Shown here: positions 32,090 through 43,975 of the stretch, piece after piece
Layout: the number at the start of each line of letters is the position of its first letter
Position numbering within the stretch: the first letter of the stretch is position 1
Assembly: GCF_022605725.1 (NCBI RefSeq)
Contig: NC_065548.1
Location: 9,333,644-9,397,643 of the forward strand
DNA length: 64,000 nt
From: Anthonomus grandis grandis
Lineage: Eukaryota; Arthropoda; Insecta; Coleoptera; Curculionidae
Reading direction: 5' to 3'
Notes under the pieces: generated by a model
Told to the model about the DNA's origin: nothing
Databases searched by the model: none
The model's input: only the letters and a program-made list of their open reading frames with translations
Translations under genes and position numbers: made by a program

Positions 32090-32505
32090 GTAAGTTTTAT
32101 TAATTCAAAATATGAATATCTGAAAGGATTTTGTCATGGCATTTATCAAGGCATCAGTGAATCAGTCTTTCTGGAAATTGCTGATTTTCAAACATATTCT
32201 TTCTTTTTCCCTGGAAATTTACACTCTAAGTTGCCAGACAGTTAAAGTAATTCTTGTTGACTTCCAGGCAATTAAAATGCTTCTCTGTATAATTCAAGTA
32301 ACTTTTCATAATTCTTCCAGACAATTCTTAAAATAACTAGTGTCCTTGGAAGTTTTGCTGATGATACCTTTATGTTTGTCAAGAGTAATTTATGGAATGA
32401 AACAAAGAGGAAGGAAATGGGAATTTCCTATAGAAGAAGTGGTTCGATTTTAATGACCTTTTAATGACTTGGGAATATTAATAATTTAAATATATCTGGT
32501 TCTCT
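32090..32505 (+). repeat. Start of intron 4 with a few minisatellite cores
   Basis: After the donor, F-orientation cores appear (GACTTCCAGGCAATTAAAA near 32261, TTCTTCCAGACAATTC near 32313). No gene is supported; the ATG-led frames at 32051-32245 and 32136-32336 overlap the fourth exon or the repeat and are shadows. Confidence 0.5.
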
Positions 32506-32508
32506 TCA

Positions 32509-32541
<33 letters not shown>
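32506..32541. repeat. (TAA)n microsatellite at LINE 3' end
   Basis: An uninterrupted run of about eleven AAT/TAA units. On the minus strand it follows AATAAAG, the arrangement often seen at the 3' tail of Jockey/CR1-type LINEs, so it most likely marks the end of the element at 32542-35769. Confidence 0.85.
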
Positions 32542-35500
32542 CTTTATTTAGCAAAATCTGCTACATAAAAATAAAATACATAGTAATGCATTTAATATAA
32601 TATTAAAAAGCAATAAACTAAAATTAAAAACCAAAACAAACCAAAAAATAAGGATAATATTACAATAATAGTGCTGGTATGAGGTACGAGTATTGTTGAC
32701 AAATAAACATGTTTAAGATTATGCATTAACATATGAGTGGGAATATAAAAAAAGGTAAAAAAAACAAACATATACAATGTAAAAATAAAATCTTAAGCTA
32801 AACGTAAAAGAATAAATAATAAAACATGAGTTATAAAAATAAAATTTTAAAATATAAAATGAGTTAAAATTTTATAAAATCAGAACACAAATACACAATA
32901 AAATTAAGGTAAAATAAATAATAAATAAAACTTAAAATGACATAAACAAATTTAAACCTATAACACAAAACGTATAATGATATAACACAAAATATAAAAT
33001 TCATAACACAGAATAAAGATAAAAGACAAATACTAAATATCTAGAACAAATTTTCTCAAGAGCCTTTTAAACACGTTAAAACTATCAGAGGATTTAAGAC
33101 TAGCCGGTAACCTATTGAATTCTATTAAGCCCCTATATAATATTGACTTGAGCAACTGAGTTGCATTATATCTGTCGGACCCCGGACGTTTAACATAGAC
33201 ATAACTGGGGTGTATCGATTACATTTAAGGATCAGTCTCATAGCTCTATTTAGTATTATTTCAAACTGGTTTATTATATATTGGGGTAAATTAAATAATA
33301 ATGTCGATTCCTAATTTTTGAATTAAAATATTCCTATCAATCGTTTCAAAAGCTCTTTTAAAGTCTAAAAATACGGCTAAAACATAGTTATCACTGTCAA
33401 TGGCTCTGAGAAAATTATCACAAATATCGACAACCACTGATTCACAAGAGTGATTCTGACGGAAACCTGATTGATTGGAAACGATTATTGAATTTTGGTT
33501 GCAAAAATCAAGAAGTTGCTCTTTTACACAAACCTCAAGGAGCTTTTCATAGACAGGTACGGTGTTAATGGGTCTGAATTCATTGTGATTAATGGTATTT
33601 TGTACTTTTGGTACAGGAATAACAGTAAACAGTTTCCAGGATTCTGGAAACATATCGTTGCTTAAAGAACTGTTTATAATATTTAGCAGACGGTCACCTA
33701 CAGCATAAGATACATCAGGCAGCACAGCCTTGGATATACCACTCTCACCTCCTCTTACGGTTTTCAGATTTTTTATAATTTCTTTCATTCTTTTCATTGA
33801 AATTTTTTTAAACTCGGAAAAGGACTTATTAGGTTCAGGGGCCCTGGTAAAATGAGTTATCATATTTGGAGATTGTAGAATATTTTAAATGATACTGTCG
33901 ATACTATCTATAAAATATTTATTAAATTTTTGTACATTCACTACTTTTTGATTTACCAGTTCTCCTTCAAAGTTTATTTGATTGGGCACTATTTGACTTT
34001 TACCAGGTAGTAGAGTCTTAAGATTTTTCCATAATTCCTTAGGGTTGTTTTTATTATCATCTATGCATTCTGCATATAATTTTTCCTTCTCTACTCTAAT
34101 TTTATTAACAATAATATTTCTTTTTGCCTTATACTCATCCCAGGCACCCTTACTCCTATAAAGAACAGCCCTTTTGTATAAAATATCCGTTTTATGCATA
34201 AGGTTTTTAATGTCAGAGGTTATCCATTTTTTATCCACATATTTTTCTTTTGGATAATCTTGACTTTAGGGCACATTTGGTCTAAGATCGTCTCAATATC
34301 CCCAATCATAGAGTCTGCCAGTAAATTTACATCAGAGCTATCCTTGTTCCAGTCAATAGCAAGCAGCTTTTCCTGTAGATGATTAGAATTATAATTTTTA
34401 AAAGATATTTGATAAATCACGGTATCAACAGGTGGTTTTTCTTGCTGGTTAAATAAAATAGATATAATTGAGTGGTCACTGATTCTAGGGGTCAGATGTA
34501 CCTTATGTGCTAATTGCTTATCAATTGTAATAATAAAATGTATTAGAGTTTGGCTTGTATGAACTATTCTGGTAGGCTCTTTTACTATTTGTGTAAATCC
34601 TTTTGAATACATAAGATTTTTTATTTTATTGCCATAAAAGGTGTGTTTAAGTAGATCGAAAATAAAATCACCAACAATAATGTTAGCACCATTAAAATTG
34701 CTTACTTCATCTAAGTCTAAAAAATTGGCGTCATATTTGTTTGGTGGACGATACAACACTGAACACAAATTGTTTGGATTTCCAATTTAAAAACCGACCA
34801 CTAAGACAATTTCTTATAGGCCAACTTTAACCCTAACAAAAACATAATTCATTATACTTCTTGGGAAGCATCATATGATTATTAAACGTGTCTGGGATTT
34901 GGCTATTAAGAGGGGTAAAATAGAAGTCAGCTCATAGAGTAATTAAAAGTATTTAATATTCATTTCTCTATGAGTCAGTTGCTCTTCGCCTTTCATAATA
35001 TTGGTTACGTCTTTCGTTCTTATTTTTTATTCTTACTGAAATCGGTTGACTCTCGATCTCCGTTATTTCCTTAAATATTTTAATTAAACATTTTAAGTGA
35101 AAAAGTGTTTTATTGGTCCTTCATTGGAAAAAAATAAGATTTGAGAGTTTGGGGCATTTGTATAAGGAAAAACTTAATAGTAATCAGAACCAGCAATATA
35201 TCGAAGATGGATGCGCTAATTTGGCATTAAATTAGCCACAATTGAACCAACGACCATTCACAAATACTTAATATTACACACAGACAATTCCAAGGACAAT
35301 AACCAGACACAAGAACTAACAAAAAGGACACTTTTCCTTTTATATCTAATATCAGACCTTATCAAAGCCATAACTCCTCCTGTTCTACTGTTAGTACTGC
35401 TACACTGTACCCATCTATGTCCAGCTCGCATGGTTCGACATCAGGTGTTATGTAAGTCTCACTCAAAAGAACAACTTTAGGCCTCCAATCGTTAACCAGC

Positions 35501-35769
35501 AATATAATATTATCCTTATTATTCAAATAACCTTGACAATTAAAATAAATAATGTTGGAGTTTAGTACAATATTAGAGTCTAGTTGCTATTTTATGTACT
35601 TACGACGTTGAATTTCTTCTATTTTCTTGTAGGATTCAAATTTATTCACATCCCATGAAACATGATTTACATTTAAGTTGAGACCATATTTTTCGTTAGA
35701 CAACACACAATTTACACATTTAACAAAATTCACATTACATTCTTCAACATCGTGGTTTCCACGACACAT
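32542..35769 (-). mobile_element. Jockey/CR1-like LINE with both ORFs, broken and internally deleted
   Basis: From 35769 leftward: the end of ORF1 with a zinc-knuckle (CRGNHDVEECNVNFVKCVNC, to 35587), then immediately the start of ORF2 endonuclease (IIYFNCQGYLNNKDNIILLV, LLSETYITPDVEPCELDIDG, to about 35400). An unexplained stretch of about 550-600 bases follows (34790-35370). Then come the rest of the endonuclease (CSVLYRPPNKYDANFLDL, ISDHSIISILF), a linker (WITSDIKNLMHKTDILYKRA) and the RT palm start (VIPVPKVQNT, FRPINTVPVYEKLLE, FLDFKRAFETIDRNIL). At about 33290 the frame jumps to the last residues (RAMRLILKCNRYTP, RGLIEFNRLPASLKSS), ending at 33040. The YxDD box is deleted. The AT-rich 3' UTR runs to the (TAA)n tail. 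Frameshifts occur at 33865-33885 and 34220-34240. Confidence 0.82.
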
Positions 35770-35820
35770 ATTTTGTTCTCTTTACAATACTTAAGTAAAT
35801 GCGGACACAGAGTCAACTAA

Positions 35821-36252
35821 ATATATCTAGGAATCATAATTGACAAGCATTTAAGATATAATTTTCAAATTCAGTATCTAATTATAAAATTAAAATACCT
35901 AATAACTAGATTTAAGTATCTTAGAATTTACCTTAACGACTTAAAGATTCTTTATCAAACACTGCTTCAGTCACATTTTACCGATGGACTGAGTGAATGG
36001 GGAGGTGTAAACAGGTATAACCTTTCTAAACTAAATTTCTTACAAAAGTGGGTAAAACAAGTTTTATTTAATAAAAATGTAAGATATTTGACAGAAAAAC
36101 TACTTAAAGAATCAGGTTTCTTAAACATAAGACAATTATTTTATCAAAAAATGGTTACTAGAATATTTCAAGGAAAAGACAACACCGAATATTACCAACA
36201 TCTACACGGGACAAGAAATAAGGTTAGAAAAAAGTGTGTAATATCGAGATGA
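35821..36252 (+). pseudogene. LINE reverse-transcriptase C-terminal fragment, open but without a start
   Basis: A 143-codon open stretch with no initiating ATG reads IYLGIIIDKHLRYNFQIQYL, then LQSHFTDGLSEWGGVNRYNL and LNFLQKWVKQVLFNKNVRYL, to a TGA at 36250. This is the thumb and C-terminal region that follows YADD in Jockey/CR1-type LINEs. It is on the opposite strand to, and abuts the 5' side of, the LINE at 32542-35769, so two LINE insertions are arranged head to head. The frame is uninterrupted despite age signs around it. Confidence 0.7.
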
Positions 36253-36559
36253 CATAAAGTTATTGGAACCAATAATATAAAATTAGTGGCACCAAAGTTA
36301 TAAGTTCAAAATTATATAAAAAATATTACGAAGATGAGATTATTAAAAACAATTATAAAGGAATGGACTTATAGATCCAACAGAGACATAGAAAATTTAT
36401 TTATTTTTTTTTAATATATTTATCTAACATGTATAGGTAATAATTATTGAATTTTTAAAATGATATATTTAGTTCTGGATTTAAAAAAGATGTGGCAAGA
36501 AGAGAGAAATTGTGAAATGTGACTTTATCCCAAAATTGACTATTATAACTTACTTTGGA

Positions 36560-38345
36560 TACAATAAAAGTACTTCATGTTTTCTTCCAGGTAGTTGAGG
36601 TCATTTTATGTACCATTCAAGTTACTTTTCATGAGTCTTCCAGGCTATTATTGTTTTTTCAGGCAATTAAGCTATTTTTTTCTAAAAATATGGCTAAAAA
36701 CTCCTTTTAGCTGCACTGAAGCAACCGTTACTTTAACTGCCTGGAAAATGTATTTATAGAAGAAAATTAAAGTTTCAATTAAGGTACTATTAATGTTTCC
36801 GGACATTTATTTTTTAGGCACTAAGATCTGATGAAAAAATTTTCAGGCATTATATTTTTTTTTTAATTTTTAGGCAACAAAGAAAATAATTACTTTAACT
36901 CCCTATATTTTAGCAAACCTTACTTTTATTTCCTAAAAACCTTTAAATTTTCAATGGAAACATTTTGAAAATTCGAATTTCCAGGCAATTAAAGTAATTC
37001 ATGATGGCTTTTAGGCAGTTGAGTTGCTTTTTTACATAATTCAGGTTATTTGTGTATTTTTCATGGCTTTTTCAGGCAACTGTTGTCAATTTTTTTAGGC
37101 AATTGAGCTATTTTTCTTCAAATATTTTATTCGCAAGAAAATTTCTTTACAGGTTCCCGTACTTAAAGAACCGTTACTTTTATTTCCTGAAAAATTAATT
37201 TAATTTAATTGCTCTTTTTCAGGCAATTATAGTTATTTATTTATTTTAGGCAATTAAGGCATGAAAAAAATATTTCAACTTTGTGTATTTGAAAAACCTT
37301 TACGTTTATTCAATGGACATATTAAAAAATTTAAATTTCCAGGCAGTTAAAGTAATTCATGTTTTTGTACAGGGAGTTGACGTATTTTTCTGTATAATTC
37401 AAGTTATTTTTTTTAAGGCAATTGAACTATTTTTTGAACAATTTTAGGGGATTTTCAACCCCTGTTTTTGAGCAACCTTTACTTTAATTAGAATTTAAGA
37501 GGGAAAATTTCAGTAAATTAAAGTTTTGCAGGCAGTTAAATTAATTCCAATTTTCTCCTTCCAAAAAAATATTTTAACTCCATGTAACTGTAATTGAAAA
37601 ACCTACGTTCATTTGCTGGACATTAAATTTTCAAAGAAAACATTTTAAAAAATTTAAGTTTCCAGACAGTTATGTTTCATTACCGGCAGTTATAGTGCTT
37701 TTCTGGACAACTAAGGTCACTTTTCATGATTTTTCCAGGTAACTGTAATTTTTTTCTAGGAATCGATTTTTAGGAAATTAAGGCAGAAAAAAGTCTCTTC
37801 AATCGCCTGTTTTTTAGCAACTTTTATTTTAATCAAAAACTGTTTTTTTAAAGGAAAAATGTCAGGAATATTAAGGATTCCAGGCAGTTAAACCAATTCC
37901 AATTTTCTTCCAGTTGTATAATCTTTCGTGCAATTTACATTTTTTTTTCACATATTTTCCAGGCAACTGAAATTATTAAAAAAAAAAGTTTTACAGAGAA
38001 TTAAACTATTTTTTTTATTTTTAGGCAATTTAGGTAAAAAATTTCATCTCTAGATGAAATTGAACTTTCTGGAATTTTTAGTTTTTAAACAGTAAAAGTA
38101 TTTCATGTTTTTTTTCAAGTAAATGAGTAATTTTTTATAAAATTCAAGATATTTTTCATGGGTAATTATTTTTTTAAACAATTAAGCTTTTTAAATATTT
38201 CTGTCAATAAAAAAGAACTGTACTTTTATTGCCTGGAAATTCATTCGTATAGAGAAAATTTGAAGAAAATGAGGGTTTTTAATCATTTGTAGTAATTTTT
38301 CAGTAAGTTATTTTTCAGTTTAGTAATTCTTTTTCAGGCAACTCG
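36560..38345 (+). repeat. Minisatellite block, forward (TTCCAGGCAATTAAAG) polarity
   Basis: Diverged units of about 30-80 bases with TTTCAGGCAATTAAG or CCAGGCAGTTAAAG cores alternate with AT-rich spacers. A few reverse-polarity cores (ACTGCCTGGAAAATG near 36740, ATTGCCTGGAAATTC near 38239) are mixed in. No gene is supported. Confidence 0.7.
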
Positions 38346-39975
38346 ATACTTTTTTATGCAGTTGAAATCACAATTGATTTATTTTAAATTTGTATTTATT
38401 CATTTATCAATACACAATCGCATAAACACCTAACAAAGAGTATAAAAGTTACACTTTAATTCATTGTTCAAGACACTCAAAAGATAATCTAAACCTCAAC
38501 AATAGGCAAAAGATAATGAATCCTAATAGGAACTCTATATCACACTTCTTTAAAAACTGATTTCTACCTACAAACCAGTCTAGCTAAGCTAAGTAAAAGT
38601 TAGCTAGTTTTCTGATTCTAGTGACAAAAGAACTGGATCCATAATTTATCCAATCCAATCTACCAGGAACATTTTGTGTAGTAGAGCAAGAAATGAATTA
38701 TTGAAGTGGAGAATCAAATTCAAATCAAAAAATTCAATCAAAAAAGTAATGCAGCGATAACGTGAAAAACTGGCTTTTCCTCACTAGGGTGAAAAATACA
38801 ACTTCCTTTACTATAACCACGTGAAAACCCCAATTTATTTAAACAAATAAAAATTATTTACCATTGGATCTATCAATCTTATATCTCAAGGAGTGTCTTC
38901 GAGACACAAAATTTGTTCCGCCAGAACCTAAAAGGAAGCAAAAGGGGCGTGTACCGTTTATTGTCAAAAGTTTTGTGACGGTTAAAGGGTCATTTTCTTA
39001 TAGACTCTTAAGGCAAATGGATATTCTCTAGTAGCCGGTGGTTATTTTTAATTAAACAGTTTTATCATGAAATTGCCGTGGACCTTTTGCATTAATCGAA
39101 GTGAGACAAAGAGTGAACAAGTGAAACGTGACACTAGTCCTAACGAAAGGAGATGGAGGAAAATGTTTTTTAAAATGGGAATCAGAAGGAAATCGAAATT
39201 TTTCAAAGGTAATTGAGGTTGAATTTCACAATTGTTGTTAAGCCTGTAACCATTAGAAAACAAGATTTTTCCTTAAGGTTATGAATGTGCTCATCAGCGG
39301 TAGTGATGTTAAAAGACTTAGCGATCCTTATTGACTCAAAAAATAATTCTTATTACGCCGAATAGCGTAAACAGTGATTTACTATGTTAATCGTTATTAA
39401 TTTAACAGGATTTTCCCACATCTGTTTCAACAAAGGTACGTGTTTTCCCCTTTAAACCTTACTCAATGGCCTAATGCCAATCCCCATGTAGAACATTACG
39501 TAACGTTAACAGAATATTCGAAGTGCGTGCTTTCTATTATTCGGCTAATTTTTTTAATGGACAATAAAACCGTAACTGGTTAATTGGACGGTTCGAAGGA
39601 CCAACGGTGACCAATACACATCACGAATTGTGACCGAATTTCATTGTTTCCAATAATAATTTCCCATTGTATTGTTTGTAACTGTTATGATTTTGTTTTT
39701 GAAATTCGTTCTGCCGTAGCCTGGGTATATATATGGTGTTAATTATTTGTATACAAGGCCTTTTTTAATACGTAAAGGAAGAAAAATATCAATTATATAG
39801 GTAACAGATAAGTAGATAATTTATCATGGATTTAAAAGGAATATTCCAGTAATGTCAAAAATGAAAAATAATTTTAAATTAATAGCATTTTACGTAATTT
39901 TTATAATCTCACTAGAAAGGATAAAAATAACGTAAAATGTCTGGAACACAATATGTATAATTCAAATACCTGGAC
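38346..39975. other. Non-repetitive island inside intron 4, no gene seen
   Basis: The minisatellite stops here for about 1.6 kb. From about 38880 to 39770 the sequence is more balanced in base composition (GTGTCTTCGAGACAC hairpin at 38894-38908, GTAGCCGGTGGT, CAACGGTGACC) and has no recognised repeat. It may hold an enhancer or unseen exon, but no frame, splice pair or motif is convincing. The minus-strand frame 39048-39263 has no protein features. Confidence 0.35.
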
Positions 39976-39979
39976 GATA

Positions 39980-42700
39980 TAAAATATTTAATATTTATTT
40001 GTTATGCCTGGAAGATGAAAAGAAATGGGCATATAAAAAACGAAACTTGAGGCAGAGACTTTCAGGCATTTAAAATAAATTTTCATTGTACTTCAGGCAT
40101 CTGACTGCATTTTTTATGTCTTGCAAGGATCTGACATAATTTTTCAGATCTTTCAGGCTATTAAAATAATTTATTTTTAATTTTATTTAATCATATTTCA
40201 AGCATTTGTGGTTATATTATATTATCTCTACAAGCAATTGAGAACATTCCTAATATTTCGCGAACATTCGACGTAATTTCTCATGACTTCAAGGCATTTG
40301 AAATAATTTATCATTCCTTTTTATGAAAAAGAAGTCCAAAAATTATTAAAAACACGAAAGGTTGTCGATCTCTATGAGATCATCTTCACGTCGATAGAAT
40401 ATATAATTGATCTTTTGAAATAGTTTGAAATATTATGTTTTTGTTTTATTGACGTCATTCCTTATGTCTTCCAAGCATCTGACAATATTTCTCATATCTT
40501 TCGGATATTGAAACTAATTTTTCACTGCATTCCAAGCATCTGATGGAATTTCTATGTCTTCCAGGTATCCAACATAATTTCTCATAACTACCAGACACTT
40601 AAAATAATTTCTCTTTTTAAATCATTTAGTTTTTGAGTCATTTTGCATGCCTTTTTAGCATTTTTTAAAAATTTTTTATCTCAGGCATTTCACCTAATTT
40701 TTCATCTAATATTTTGAAAAAGTATTAAAATAAATGTGAAAAATTTATATAAAAAATTGAACATAATCCTTGGAAGATCTAAACAAGATAAAATGATATT
40801 GGGTACTTCTAATACCTGGAATTAAAAAATAATTTAAATACAAGGACGATATAAAAAATTTATTTGTAATGCCTGGAATTGAAACAAATATTTTGAAGGA
40901 AAATAGTTTTAAATTAAATACTTCATATTTTATTTTTTCCAAACAATTGAAATAGTTTTTTATATATTATAGACATCTGCAGTAATTTCTCATGACTTTC
41001 AGATATCTAAAATAATTGTTCATTCTATTGACGTCAGTTTTTATATCTTTCTATAGTATCTGGAAAAATTTCTCATATTTTCTGGGTATTAAAAATAATT
41101 TCTTATTGTATTTCAGACATCTTACGTAATTTTTTATTTCTTTCAAGTATTTGAAATATTTTTTCATTAAATTCCAAGTATCTGATGTAATTTCTATATC
41201 TTCCAGGTATCTAACATAATTTCTCATCTTTCCCAGACATTTGAAATATTTTCTCATTTCAAATCATTCAACTTTTGAGTATTTTTTTATGTTTTGTTCA
41301 GAACTTTTAAATCGATAACAAATCTCTTATTATTGTTTATCGATCCTGTACAAACAAATAAAGTATACCGTCCACTACGAAAGTAAAACGGGGAATAATT
41401 CCCCGACAACTTTCTAGCATTTTAATTATTTTTTTTTTAATTTCAGGCATTTGACGTAATTTTTCACGCCTTATTTAGAAAGTGAAAAGTTAGTTAATGA
41501 ATTATTTCAGGCTTCTGGAAGGTACAAAAAATTCAGTAAAATATCTGGCTAAATTATGTAGATTGCTTGGAATTGAAAAAAAAATCTATATTTTAAATAC
41601 TTAATGAAAAAGTTTAATTTCTCTAAATTAAATAAAAAATTATTTCAAATTCCTGAAAGTAATTGAATTTTAGACGTGATTTGATATCACTAGAAAGCAT
41701 TAAAGTAACGTGAACTGGCTGAAATAAAATTTGAAATTACTCCAAACGCCAGAAATGAAAAATTAATTTAAATACCTGAACGAAAATTGTAAAATTAATT
41801 TCTAATACCTGAAAGATGTAAAAAATGCCTCTAAAGCATAAAATAAGTTACAGGTCCTTAGAGATCTTAAAAAATAATGTAAAACATTTTGAATATCCGT
41901 CTCAAATACATGGAAGGCATACAAATTATTTCAGGCAGTTGAAATAATTTCTCAGATCTATTTTTGAAAGTAAAGACTTAGTTAAAAAGTTATTTCAGAC
42001 GTCCGAAAGGTATAAAAAATCACTAAGAATTGGAATAAATTTTAATAATACCTTCATTGCCTGGAATTAAAAATTCATCTATATTTTAAATACGTGAATA
42101 AAAAATTGAATTTCTTAAGATAAAATGAGAAATTATTTCAAATGCTTGGAAGTAATTCAATTTTAGAATTTATTTCATATCACTAGAAGGTATAAAAGTA
42201 ACGTAAAATGCTTGTAATAAAAAATTAATTGAAATACCTGGACGATATGAAAATTTTAAAATTTATTTGTAATGCCTAAAAGATATAAAAAAAGCCTCTA
42301 GAAGCATGGAAAACAGTTTAAGACCCTTAGAATGCTTAAAAAGTAATGTGAAATATCTAGAATAAATTGAGAAATGATTTTAAATACCTAGAAGGGCAAA
42401 TAGCAAACGACCTGAAATGCCTAAAAAATATGATGAAAATTATTTCAAAAGTTTGAAAATAATAATTATTTCAAAAGTCTGGAACATTTTTCCAATTTCC
42501 TGGTGGACATAAAAAAACGCTTCTTCTTAATACATGAAAAAAATTTAAAAAAATATTTTTCTAGACATAAAAATGCCTTTAATCGCATGAAAAAGTAGAT
42601 CAAATACCCGAAATAAAATAGCATTTAAAGTAAATAAACTAATAAGGTGCGGAAAGAAGAAGAGGAAGAATTATTCAATACGTCCAGGCAGTTAAAACTG
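39980..42700. repeat. Minisatellite blocks of alternating polarity (first cluster)
   Basis: Cores on the + strand read TTCCAGGTATCTGAC/TTCAGGCATTTGA (about 40060-40720, 40930-41290, 41430-41480) and the reverse, TGCCTGGAATTGAAA/TACCTGGACGATAT (about 39980-40040, 40740-40920, 41480-42700). Units are about 35-70 bases. A short non-repeat island at 41290-41430 contains two hairpins, ATCGATAA...TTATCGAT and CGGGGAA-TAA-TTCCCCG (41389-41405). A hammerhead-like remnant lies at 40354-40390. Confidence 0.75.
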
Positions 42701-43975
42701 CAGTCTTTCAATCCACTGAAGGTTAACAAACCCAAATTACCTAAAATGTTTCCTTTTCCAACCCCCTGAAAGAACTAAATTATGATCTAAATCCAGGGAC
42801 TTATAACCTACAATAAAATGTTGAAAAAAGAGAGAGAAAAATTATTTAATTCGCCCCAAAATTAATTTGTTTTCTTATCTAGAATTTAATTTTCTCATTT
42901 CCTGTTACAAAGGTATTTTAAATTTTCACATTACTTTATTTTTTTTTTATATTTTTTCTCAATTCATTTGAGAGTTAACGCAAAAACAAATATGGTATCT
43001 ATTACAAAGTTGAATATGATGGTCAAAAGTCAAATATAGATTTTCTGGGAGTCAAGAAGAAATTAGATTTTTCTAGGATATCTCAGAAATTTATTGTGAC
43101 TATCCATTAGCATACTGCAGTAAATATTGCTAATAATTCCTATAATATATTTGGGTCATTAGAGACACTTGAATGAAAGTTCTAAAACATTCATGCTTTT
43201 TCCCACGCTCCTTTAAAATCCAAAAACATTACTACAAAAGCATCAATTCCTTATAGTGCCTTATAAAACCCCAATAAAACTATTATTATATACAAATCAC
43301 GGCATCAATAACGCCAAAATAGTCGAATTTTTTAAGGTGCGCCCTTTTGGGAGGGACACTCCCATGAAAAACGGATACGGAAGTATGCTTCAGCCCATCA
43401 CACTCACTGATGGTCGGATGGTGGTACATCCCATATAACAATTATTGTTCAGTTACGTTGCGGTTCTGCTAAAATCGAGACGAAATTAGACAATTTCCAA
43501 CGAGTTTATCCATTAGAAACGTTTTACTTATGCAGGACGGTTTTATTGATTGACGTTCAATGGTTGTTGTGCCCCCCTTGTGATTGACTCGCTTGATGCT
43601 TAAAATGTTCCGTGAAAGTACTTCTTTGGTATGTGTTTTTTTGAATTATTTATTGTAATTTTTAGCGGTTCATTTGAATTAGGAACTTTTTTTCGTCGTT
43701 CCCTTTTAAAGACTCATTGTTGTCAGACAAATTGTATTTTTTGTTTAGAAATTAGCTATGCAGCTCTATTTTATCAACAAATATATTTTTAAAGTATTTG
43801 TATTTTTAAATGTAATTTCGACGAGTTGGTCTCAAAAAATACGATTTTAGGTTAACTTGGCAACGCTACATTTCACAATAACTGTTTGTACAAAAATAAT
43901 TATATGAAATATTGCTCTGATTAATAACAAAAAATTTTATTCAATTTTTTAAACAATTTTTTGTGTTTGAGGCCA
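42700..43975. other. Second non-repetitive island in intron 4, no gene seen
   Basis: From 43230 to 43640 the composition is less AT-biased, with GCGCCCTTTTGGGAGGGACA, TCACTGATGGTCGGATGGTG and GACGTTCAATGG. A 60-codon open frame (43256-43438) lies in it but lacks splice signals in phase and protein-like composition. A regulatory element is possible. The rest is AT-rich and featureless. Confidence 0.35.

Noticed and set aside
43256..43438. 60-codon ORF in a non-repetitive island
   Set aside because: No splice signals in phase with the host gene, no recognised motif, and a length expected by chance.
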